Below are positions 17,170 to 23,718 of a stretch of 64,000 nt of DNA, piece after piece. This DNA comes from Candidatus Zhuqueibacterota bacterium (GTDB taxonomy: Bacteria; Zhuqueibacterota; Zhuqueibacteria; Zhuqueibacterales; Zhuqueibacteraceae), in assembly GCA_022616415.1 (NCBI GenBank), contig JAKEEU010000026.1:61974-125973 (forward strand), read 5' to 3'. A model generated the notes under the pieces. It saw only the letters and a program-made list of their open reading frames with translations. It searched no databases and was not told the origin of the DNA. Each line of letters begins with the position of its first letter. Positions within the stretch are counted from its first letter, which is position 1. The position numbers were made by a program, and so were the translations under genes.

Positions 17170-17323
17170 CCACCACTCCACCACTCCATCACTCCACCAC
17201 TCCATCACTCCAGCACTCCATCACTCCAGCACTCCATCACCCCAGCACTCCATCACCCCAGCACTCCATCACCCCAGCACTCCATCACTCCAACACTCCA
17301 TCACTCCAACAATCCAACACTCC
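17170..17323. repeat. Octamer array (CCAnCACT type), 5' arm of the second four-helix-bundle element
   Basis: Nineteen perfect-length octamers plus CC (154 bp), with the fifth-to-eighth and first-to-third bases nearly fixed and position 4 varying (C, T, G, A). For most of its length CCATCACY and CCAGCACT alternate, a 16-bp higher-order period. Ends six bases before the stop codon of the BatA-like gene (17329). It is the opposite orientation of the array at 16541-16628. Confidence 0.92.
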
Positions 17324-17328
17324 TTGCT

Positions 17329-19500
17329 TTATCTCAACGTCCGATTCGCCAACCACGCCTCGCTGAGCAGCAAAAGCAGCAGCGTCCACAGGCCGAGGCG
17401 CCAGAGTTTTTGCTGTTTCTCGGCGTCGCGGCTCGTGACTTCGGGCGCGCCAAAAATTCCGGAGACGCCACTGAGCGTTCGTTCAACCGGGCGAATCAAG
17501 CGAGCGGCCAAGTTTTCCGCCGTCACCGCCGCCGGATCGGACTCGCGCGCGTCAAGATTCACCGCGTACCAGGAGGCCTGACTGTTTTGTTGAACGTGAT
17601 AAAAACCCGGCAACGGCGTTTCTTTCAAAACTGCGGGCTGCAAATTTGCAAAAGCGCGCTGCGAGCCGTCGGGAAAAGTCAATCTGAGCGGTTGGTTGAA
17701 TTGAATCGTCTCGCCTAAAAAAAGCGGCTGTCCGACGTGCGTGGTGGCGCGCGGCACGTCGGGATGGCAAACGTAGCTCAACCATTGATAAAGCAAAGGC
17801 ACAAAGATGCCGCGCACCGGCAAATTGCCGCTGGCGAGATCGACTCCTGAAGTCCACAACAACACTTTGCCTTTGCCAACGCCGCGCTCCAGCAGGGCTG
17901 GAGCCCCGTCTTCAAAACCGGCCAAACGCACCGCCTGCGGGCCGGCATCGACGCGATAATATTGCACCACCTGCACCGCCGTGGGATCGCCATTCGAAGG
18001 ATCGACAAAAATCTTGAAAATCGGGTGGCCAAAATCGACTTCGGTCAGCGCCAAACCGGAGCCTGCCGGCGAAGCGTCGCCGCGCGTACGGTCACTGGAT
18101 CGAACGGGTGCGGCAATTTTGCCGGGCAGAGCCTCGGCCAAAAAACGGTTGTACATGTCGCTCTGCAGCGTTGCGCCGAGCGTCAAAACCAAGCCGCCTC
18201 CCTGTTCCACATATCGCTGCAGCGCCTCCGCAGCGCCGCGATTGAAGCCGGCAATACCAACGACGAAAACCACGTCAAAATCTTCGAGCCGATATTGCGC
18301 CAACGTGTTGGGATTGGCTTCGTAAGCCTGATAGAGCGAGCCGGGCAAGCGCAGCGCCTCATTGACGAAATAAGCCGCTTCGGCATTGCCACTGAGCAAG
18401 AGCAAGCGGCGTTTCTTTTCAGACTGGGCGACGAGGTAGAAACGATTATCCGCCGGCAGATCGTCAGCCGGCGCTTTCACCTCGAAATAAACCGTCAAAT
18501 CGCGCGAAGACGAGCGTGCGCGCAACGAGCCGGGCGCAGGAAATTGCACCACTTGCTCGGCTCTCGCGGCGAGAGAAAGATTTTGAGATGCAACCGGCGA
18601 AGCTGAGGTGGAAGCCGAAACGGCGCCGGCAAATAAACGCACTTCGACCTGTTGATCTTTTTCTGAAAAATTGCGCACCCGGCAAGCGTAAATGGCGCCG
18701 TCGTTTTTGCTCGATGCAAGCGCAAAACGATCACCACGCTTCGTCGTCACAGAAGATTGAGTTGCGGCATTGCCGTTCAACTCTCCTGCCGACGATTCCA
18801 AAATTTCACCGTCGAGCAACGCCACGTTTTGCCAGGACGGTTCCACGGCAACCGGAAAGCATTCGGCATTGCTGTTGAGCACGAGTGTCCCGGCGGACAG
18901 ATTGCTCGCCTGCAAATCGGAAAACAGATAGATTGCGCGGCGTTGCAAAGTCGCCCGGCTCAACAGTTGATCGGCAAACAACAAGGCCTCGCGCAAATTG
19001 CCGGCGATTGGTCTGGGCGCGAGCACGGCCAGCGCGGCTTCGGCTTTGGCCGGCTCGGCGTTTTCCGCCAGCAGCTCGAGAGTCGTGGCGGCGGCGATAA
19101 GCCAAACCCGATCGCGCGACGAAGCTTGCCGAATGGTTTCACGCGCGGCCTCGGTCGCCGCTGAAAAATGGCCGGCAGCAGCCATGCTGGCGGAAACGTC
19201 GACAACGACGGCAATGGCGCGCGGCTCGCCGCCGAGCAATACCGGCGCCTTGTCGCCGGCAAAAAATGGCCGGGCGAAAGCGAGGCCGAGCAACAGCAGC
19301 GCGAGAATGCGCAGGAGCAAGAGCAGAATATGCTTTAGTTTCTGATTGCGCAGCAAGTGCAGTGGCGTTACGTCAAGAAAGCGCAGGGCGGCAAAATGCA
19401 CAATCTGCGGTTTGTTGCGTCGAATCAAATGAATGATGATTGGCAACAGCGCCGCCCCGGCGCCGAGCCACAGATAAGGTGATGTTAAGAAACCGAACAT
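17329..19500 (-). CDS. BatA-like protein with N-terminal double membrane helix and VWA domain
   Basis: 723 aa. The N-terminus (FLTSPYLWLGAGAALLPIIIHLI) is the typical BatA/aerotolerance-type double helix domain; a second helix is at about 58-80 and a third at the very end (LWRLGLWTLLLLLL). The VWA domain begins at about 94 with an intact metal site DVSASM. A late segment (about 380-480) resembles the amidotransferase-like fold of related proteins. It lies between DUF58 and DUF4175, a neighbourhood known to form a MoxR-dependent envelope complex. GGAGAG just before the ATG is the ribosome site and overlaps the edge of the repeat at 19515-19665. Function in cell-envelope stress or assembly is inferred from the neighbours. 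Confidence 0.88.
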   Translation of the reverse strand: MFGFLTSPYLWLGAGAALLPIIIHLIRRNKPQIVHFAALRFLDVTPLHLLRNQKLKHILLLLLRILALLLLGLAFARPFFAGDKAPVLLGGEPRAIAVVVDVSASMAAAGHFSAATEAARETIRQASSRDRVWLIAAATTLELLAENAEPAKAEAALAVLAPRPIAGNLREALLFADQLLSRATLQRRAIYLFSDLQASNLSAGTLVLNSNAECFPVAVEPSWQNVALLDGEILESSAGELNGNAATQSSVTTKRGDRFALASSKNDGAIYACRVRNFSEKDQQVEVRLFAGAVSASTSASPVASQNLSLAARAEQVVQFPAPGSLRARSSSRDLTVYFEVKAPADDLPADNRFYLVAQSEKKRRLLLLSGNAEAAYFVNEALRLPGSLYQAYEANPNTLAQYRLEDFDVVFVVGIAGFNRGAAEALQRYVEQGGGLVLTLGATLQSDMYNRFLAEALPGKIAAPVRSSDRTRGDASPAGSGLALTEVDFGHPIFKIFVDPSNGDPTAVQVVQYYRVDAGPQAVRLAGFEDGAPALLERGVGKGKVLLWTSGVDLASGNLPVRGIFVPLLYQWLSYVCHPDVPRATTHVGQPLFLGETIQFNQPLRLTFPDGSQRAFANLQPAVLKETPLPGFYHVQQNSQASWYAVNLDARESDPAAVTAENLAARLIRPVERTLSGVSGIFGAPEVTSRDAEKQQKLWRLGLWTLLLLLLSEAWLANRTLR

Positions 19501-19514
19501 AGCTCTCCAATTGG

Positions 19515-19665
19515 AGTATTGGATTGTTGGAGTTTTGGATTGTAGGATTGCTGGATCATTGGATTAATGGATCAATGGAGTAATGGAAATTGCATAATTC
19601 CAACGCTCCAATACTCCAGCAATCCACCACTCCATTACTCCGACCATCCATTACTCCAATACTCC
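19515..19665. repeat. Empty octamer palindromic element between DUF58 and BatA-like genes
   Basis: Nine TGG-ending octamers (19515-19586; AGTATTGG, ATTGTTGG, ATTGCTGG, AGTAATGG and others), a 13-bp turn AAATTGCATAATT, then eight CCA-starting octamers (19600-19663). It has the same unit type as the arrays flanking the gene at 16661-17104, but no gene. It fills almost the whole spacer, ending four bases from the DUF58 stop. Confidence 0.9.
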
Positions 19666-19668
19666 TGG

Positions 19669-20583
19669 CTACATCTTTCCGCTGCGCGCGGCGAGATACG
19701 CCTGTAGCGCGAAATCCAAAGGCTGATTGGTCGTGAGCAGCGTGTAATCGACGCGATTGACGCCGCAAGTCCGGCGCAGCGCGGCCAGATGATTCTGCAA
19801 ATTTTGCATGTAGCGCTCGCGCATGGCCTGCGGCAGCGCCAAGATTGGCGCCTCGCCTTCCAAGCCGATGAAGCGCGTCATTTGGGAAAAATCAAAATTC
19901 AACTCAAACTCGTCCATGATCTGGAAAACGATCACGTCGTGGCCGCGAAAGCGCAGGTGTTCGAGCGCACGGGTCAGCGGCGCGATTTCGCCAAATAGAT
20001 CGGAGATGAGAACCACCATGCCTTTGCGGCGAAAGCTCTCCGCTACCTGGTGGAGCAGCTCCGGTTGCTCTTTGCGATTTGAACCGGGTTGGAGCTTTTC
20101 AAGTTCCACCAAAACGTGGTGCAAATGGCCGGGCCGCACTTTGGCGGGAACATGCAGCCGGACTTCCTGATCGAACGCCACGAGGCCAACCGCATCGCGT
20201 TGCATAAAAATGAAATACGCCAACGACGCCGCGAGGTAAGTGGCATACTCGAATTTGCCGGGCCGCGATGCTGCGATCGTCTTGCCGGAGGTGCCGGACA
20301 TGCTGCCGGAAAGATCGAGCAGGATGTGGCAGTGCAGATTGGTCTCTTCCTCGAATTCTTTCACGTAATACCGATCTGAGCGCGCGTAGACCTTCCAATC
20401 GATGTGGCGCGGATCGTCGCCCGGGGTGTATTGGCGATACTCGGCAAACTCCACGCTGAAGCCTTTGAACGGGCTGCGGTGCAAGCCGCTGAGAAACCCC
20501 TCGACGACGGTGCGCGCGCGCAGCTCCATGCCGGAGATCTTCGAGAGAATTTCAGGATCGAGGAAGCGGAGTTGAGTGTTCAT
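19669..20583 (-). CDS. DUF58 domain protein
   Basis: 304 aa, soluble. The characteristic DUF58 start (GMELRARTVVEGFLSGLHRSPFKG, then EFAEYRQYTPGDDPRHIDW) is followed by a VWA-like fold with metal site LDLSGSM near residue 92. GGAGAC before the ATG is the ribosome site. It lies immediately downstream of the MoxR gene in the same direction, the most conserved pairing of this operon type. DUF58 proteins are thought to be clients or adaptors of MoxR ATPases. The 288-bp gap between the two genes holds two unrelated palindromic elements. Confidence 0.9.
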   Translation of the reverse strand: MNTQLRFLDPEILSKISGMELRARTVVEGFLSGLHRSPFKGFSVEFAEYRQYTPGDDPRHIDWKVYARSDRYYVKEFEEETNLHCHILLDLSGSMSGTSGKTIAASRPGKFEYATYLAASLAYFIFMQRDAVGLVAFDQEVRLHVPAKVRPGHLHHVLVELEKLQPGSNRKEQPELLHQVAESFRRKGMVVLISDLFGEIAPLTRALEHLRFRGHDVIVFQIMDEFELNFDFSQMTRFIGLEGEAPILALPQAMRERYMQNLQNHLAALRRTCGVNRVDYTLLTTNQPLDFALQAYLAARSGKM

Positions 20584-20592
20584 ATTGTCTCC

Positions 20593-20643
20593 GCCTGAGA
20601 ATAAATTCTCAGGCTAAAGGTTGAAAATCGGCTAAAGCCGATT
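20593..20643. repeat. Double-hairpin repeat, copy 2
   Basis: The first hairpin pairs 20593-20602 with 20605-20614 (10 bp). The linker CTAAAGGTTGAAA follows, and then the second hairpin, 20626-20633 with 20636-20643 (8 bp, AA loop). Stem lengths, AA loops and linker match the element at 2586-2636 while the stem sequences differ. It sits just upstream of the DUF58 start. Confidence 0.7.
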
Positions 20644-20742
20644 GAAAAATTTATAACAACTCAGCCTCAGTGGTCTGCCACGACTTGACCATGGCATTAT
20701 GGTTTTGAGCGCCAAAAGTTTTTATAAACAGAGCAAATTTTT

Positions 20743-20797
20743 CCAACGGATTGAAGAACCCAACTGATTTATTCCGTTGGGTTTTTCTATCCGCTGG
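20743..20797. repeat. CCAACGGAT palindromic element, copy 1
   Basis: CCAACGGAT (20743) and CCAACTGAT (20760) are followed by the complementary ATTCCGTTGG (20771) and ATCCGCTGG (20789). The segments between the two left and the two right boxes are also complementary to each other. It lies in the MoxR-DUF58 spacer. Three more copies are at 22726, 23582 and 63885. Confidence 0.75.
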
Positions 20798-20871
20798 AGA
20801 TTATTTTCTTTTCGATCTCATAAGTTTGAGGTGAAGCTTAGTTGGCCAGTTACGCAAAGTTTAAACCGATT

Positions 20872-21900
20872 CTACAATCCCGACTTCGGTGTTGGCACCA
20901 ACTCCAGCAATCGCCGAATAATCACTTCGGAATTGACTTTCTCGGACTCGGCGTAGAAATTCGTCAGCACGCGATGGCGCAGTACGGGCAGCGCCAGCGC
21001 TTGAATATCTTTGATGGAAACATTGGCGCGGCCGCGCAAGAGCGCCCGAGCTTTGCCGCCGAGGATGAGATATTGCGACGCGCGCAAGCCCGCGCCCCAA
21101 CTCACCCATTTCTTGACGAAATCGGGAGAATCATTATTGACCGGCCTCGAGGCGCGGACGAGCCGAACCGCGTAGCGCGCCACTTCTTCGGCCACAAAAA
21201 CTTTGCGCACGAGCGTGTGTAGCGCCAACACTTCGCTGCCGCTCACGACGCGCTGCACTTCGGGATTGAGATTGCTCGTGGTGGCGGTGACCACTTGCAC
21301 CTCGTGCTCTTCCGGCAGATAATCCACCACGACGTTAAACATAAAGCGGTCGAGCTGCGCTTCCGGCAGAGGATATGTGCCTTCAAGCTCGATGGGGTTC
21401 TGCGTCGCGAGCACGAAGAAAGGCTCTTCCAACTGATACGTTTGCCCGCCGGCGGTGATGCGGTGCTCTTGCATCGCTTCGAGCAAGGCGGCTTGCGTTT
21501 TCGGCGGCGTGCGGTTGATCTCGTCGGCGAGAATCACATTCGCGAACAGCGGGCCTTTGATGAATTTCATCACGCGCCGGCCGGTGGTGCGGTCTTCTTC
21601 GATCACGTCGATGCCGGTGATGTCCGCCGGCATCAGGTCGGGCGTAAATTGAATGCGCTTGAAATCGAGATCAAGAATGGTCGCGAGCGTGCGGATGAGC
21701 AGGGTCTTCGCCAGGCCGGGCACGCCGGTGATCAGGCAATGGCCGCCAGTGAACAGCGCGATCATCACCAGCTCGATGATGTCTTCCTGGCCGATGATGA
21801 TTTTGCGCAGCTCGGAGAGAATGGCGTCGCGGCTGCGCTGCAAGCGCTCGGTGAGCACGTTGTCGTCGATGGGTTGTGAGGGGCGTTCGAAGTTCGTCAT
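20872..21900 (-). CDS. MoxR family AAA+ ATPase
   Basis: 342 aa. Walker A is GVPGLAKT (about 62-69) and Walker B with the MoxR signature is LADEINRTPPKTQAALLEAM (about 125-144). Sensor 1 is FVLATQNP, and the C-terminal AAA lid (VSWGAGLRASQYLI) is of the MoxR type. MoxR ATPases act as chaperone-like factors that activate or assemble VWA-domain partners; DUF58, BatA-like and VWA genes follow directly downstream. No strong ribosome site precedes the ATG, so it may depend on translation of the upstream DUF4159 gene 36 bp away. Confidence 0.95.
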   Translation of the reverse strand: MTNFERPSQPIDDNVLTERLQRSRDAILSELRKIIIGQEDIIELVMIALFTGGHCLITGVPGLAKTLLIRTLATILDLDFKRIQFTPDLMPADITGIDVIEEDRTTGRRVMKFIKGPLFANVILADEINRTPPKTQAALLEAMQEHRITAGGQTYQLEEPFFVLATQNPIELEGTYPLPEAQLDRFMFNVVVDYLPEEHEVQVVTATTSNLNPEVQRVVSGSEVLALHTLVRKVFVAEEVARYAVRLVRASRPVNNDSPDFVKKWVSWGAGLRASQYLILGGKARALLRGRANVSIKDIQALALPVLRHRVLTNFYAESEKVNSEVIIRRLLELVPTPKSGL

Positions 21901-21936
21901 AGTCGATAGAAATGGGTTGAGATTCTATTTGCAATT

Positions 21937-22713
21937 TCAGTGCGTCAACGCATACACAATATAATTAATTCCCAGCATATATCCCAGCTTTGAATAGAAC
22001 GGCGGATAGCGCGAATCGGCCGCGTGCTCCCAGCTATCGCCGAGATCGACGTTGTGGTTGATCAACACCATCAACCGGTTGTTGTCGTCGAAAATTCCCC
22101 AGCACTCCGGATTGTAGCCGTCGCGCTCGTGAAGCCGGCCGACGGAAAGCGGGCCGAGACCGGGCACGCGCGGGTAAGCCGCAAAGTCGTGATAGCAATG
22201 AAAAATCGGATGATGGCTCGGCAGCTCCACCGGCGCGCGGTCGGGAAAGACTTTGCCGAACTCGCGGATAAAATTCTCCCATTCGGCGGTGCCGTGAAAA
22301 TCGTCGATCATCAAAAAACCGCCGCGCAGGCACCATTCGCGCAAGGTGTCGACCTCGGCTTGCGAAAACTGCAGGTAGCCGACCTCGAGCATGTAGGCGA
22401 AAGGATACGCAAAAATCTCCGGATCGGTGAACGGCATGGCGATGGCTTGATCGTCCACCGGCAATTGCGTAATCGTTCGCAAGCCGCGGAGAAAATTTTC
22501 TTCGGCAGTCGGATAATCCACTTCCCAGCTATTGGTGTTGAAGCGCATGCGAAAGCCGTAACCCTGCCGGCCGGAATTGTACTTGATCCGCACAAAGGTG
22601 AAAATGTCCGTTTGCACCGTCGCGCCGTTCGTGGTTTGCGGCGCGGCAGTTTCGACGTCAGTGATGGAAATGCTCGAGATGAGCAAAAGAATGAATAAGG
22701 TTCTTGGTTTCAT
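21937..22713 (-). CDS. DUF4159 domain protein 1
   Basis: 258 aa from the ATG at 22713, which gives a clean signal peptide (MKPRTLFILLLISSISI); an ATG at 22722 adds three residues. The rest is one DUF4159 domain, with FTFVRIKYNSG, DYPTAEENFLRGL, GGFLMIDDFHG and HPIFHCYHDF. The fold is thought to resemble the class I amidotransferase-like domain. It is a paralogue of the next gene upstream (same order of motifs) and the nearest gene to MoxR. Periplasmic location is inferred from the signal. The enzymatic role is unknown. Confidence 0.88.
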   Translation of the reverse strand: MKPRTLFILLLISSISITDVETAAPQTTNGATVQTDIFTFVRIKYNSGRQGYGFRMRFNTNSWEVDYPTAEENFLRGLRTITQLPVDDQAIAMPFTDPEIFAYPFAYMLEVGYLQFSQAEVDTLREWCLRGGFLMIDDFHGTAEWENFIREFGKVFPDRAPVELPSHHPIFHCYHDFAAYPRVPGLGPLSVGRLHERDGYNPECWGIFDDNNRLMVLINHNVDLGDSWEHAADSRYPPFYSKLGYMLGINYIVYALTH

Positions 22714-22725
22714 AAAAAGCATTGC

Positions 22726-22824
22726 CCAACGGATGAAAAAACGACCAACGGATGAGAAAATTTTTGATAACTACTCAAGTGCTCCTCTATCTTTGAATCC
22801 GTTGGTCGCTTTTTTATCCGTTGG
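22726..22824. repeat. CCAACGGAT palindromic element, copy 2
   Basis: CCAACGGAT at 22726 and 22745, ATCCGTTGG at 22797 and 22816. The inner segments GAAAAAACGA and TCGCTTTTTT pair with each other. The turn is about 43 bp. It occupies the spacer between the two DUF4159 genes and ends two bases upstream of the first one's possible early start. Confidence 0.85.
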
Positions 22825-22881
22825 ACTTCATTTTTCAACTCGTGGTGGTATAGGATTTTCAGATTCCAAAAACAAGTTGCA

Positions 22882-23715
22882 CTAATGCGTCATCGCGTAA
22901 ATCAGATAATTAATGCCCAGCTTGAACGCTTCGGTCGAGAACACTTCGTCGGTCTGCGGCCATTCCCAGCCGTCGCCGATGTCGTTGTCGCGATTGATGA
23001 TGGCCACCATGCGGCCCTCATCGTCGTAAATGGCGTAATACTGCGGGGTGAATCTTCCATAAGGCGCATGGTCGCCGAGCCGGTCAAAATCGAAGAAGCA
23101 ATGAAAGATGGGATGATCCAAATTCAGCAGCTTGGGCGCGTGCGGCGTGACGCGCTTGATTTGATCGAGAAAATTGCTCCATTCGTAGCCGCCGCGAAAA
23201 TCATCGACGATCATAAAGCCGCCGCGCGCCAGATATTCGGCCAGCTTTGCCGTCTCTTTTTCGTTGATGGACCAATAACCCACTTCGCAAATATATAAAA
23301 AGGGAAAATCGAAAATTTCTTCGTGTTCGAGCGTGAGGATTTTGTTGTCATAAGTCAGCGGCAAAGAGGTTAGCGCATTGATCGCTGTGTAAAGGTTCTG
23401 CTCGGCGGTCGGATAATCGTGCGCCCACAGCGGTCCGTTGCCGCGGCCGGAAAAGCCGTAGCCGAAGCGCCCCGATTCCCACTGGACGCGCACGAACGTG
23501 AAGGCTTGCGCCGAAGGCGGTGTGCCGTTGGTCATCGCGGGCGAGGGCGATTGTGCGAAACTCATTTCAGCCCAAATGAGCCCAACGGATAAAAGCGGCC
23601 AACGGATTAAACATAATAATCCTTTGGCCGCCGTTATCCGTTGGGCTTTGTTTATCTGCCAATGATAACAGCTTTCAGATTTTGACTGTAAAGTTTTTTC
23701 TGCTTGGAGTTGCAT
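22882..23715 (-). CDS. DUF4159 domain protein 2, signal region built from a palindromic element
   Basis: 277 aa. The DUF4159 domain starts near 70 (FTFVRVQWESG, DYPTAEQNLYTAI, GGFMIVDDFRGG, HPIFHCFFDF). The start is the ATG at 23715, three bases after the stop of the TPR-peptidase gene. The hydrophobic stretch that should serve as signal peptide (GLLCLIRWPLLSVGLIWAE, about 33-51) is encoded by the CCAACGGAT palindrome at 23582-23644. The only later methionine before the domain (residue 51) would leave no signal. Either the element supplied a working signal peptide or the export of this copy is impaired. It pairs functionally with DUF4159 protein 1. Confidence 0.85.
   Translation of the reverse strand: MQLQAEKTLQSKSESCYHWQINKAQRITAAKGLLCLIRWPLLSVGLIWAEMSFAQSPSPAMTNGTPPSAQAFTFVRVQWESGRFGYGFSGRGNGPLWAHDYPTAEQNLYTAINALTSLPLTYDNKILTLEHEEIFDFPFLYICEVGYWSINEKETAKLAEYLARGGFMIVDDFRGGYEWSNFLDQIKRVTPHAPKLLNLDHPIFHCFFDFDRLGDHAPYGRFTPQYYAIYDDEGRMVAIINRDNDIGDGWEWPQTDEVFSTEAFKLGINYLIYAMTH
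23582..23644. repeat. CCAACGGAT palindromic element, copy 3 (inside a coding sequence)
   Basis: CCAACGGAT at 23582 and 23599, ATCCTTTGG at 23619, ATCCGTTGG at 23636. The inner segments AAAAGCGG and CCGCCGTT are largely complementary. It lies in the 5' part of the second DUF4159 gene, in frame, and encodes part of its signal region. Confidence 0.85.
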
Positions 23716-23718
23716 GAA

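Noticed and set aside
17170..17323. CRISPR-like repeat array
   Set aside because: Units are 8 bp in direct contact with no unique spacers, and no cas gene is present, so it is a short tandem array rather than a CRISPR.
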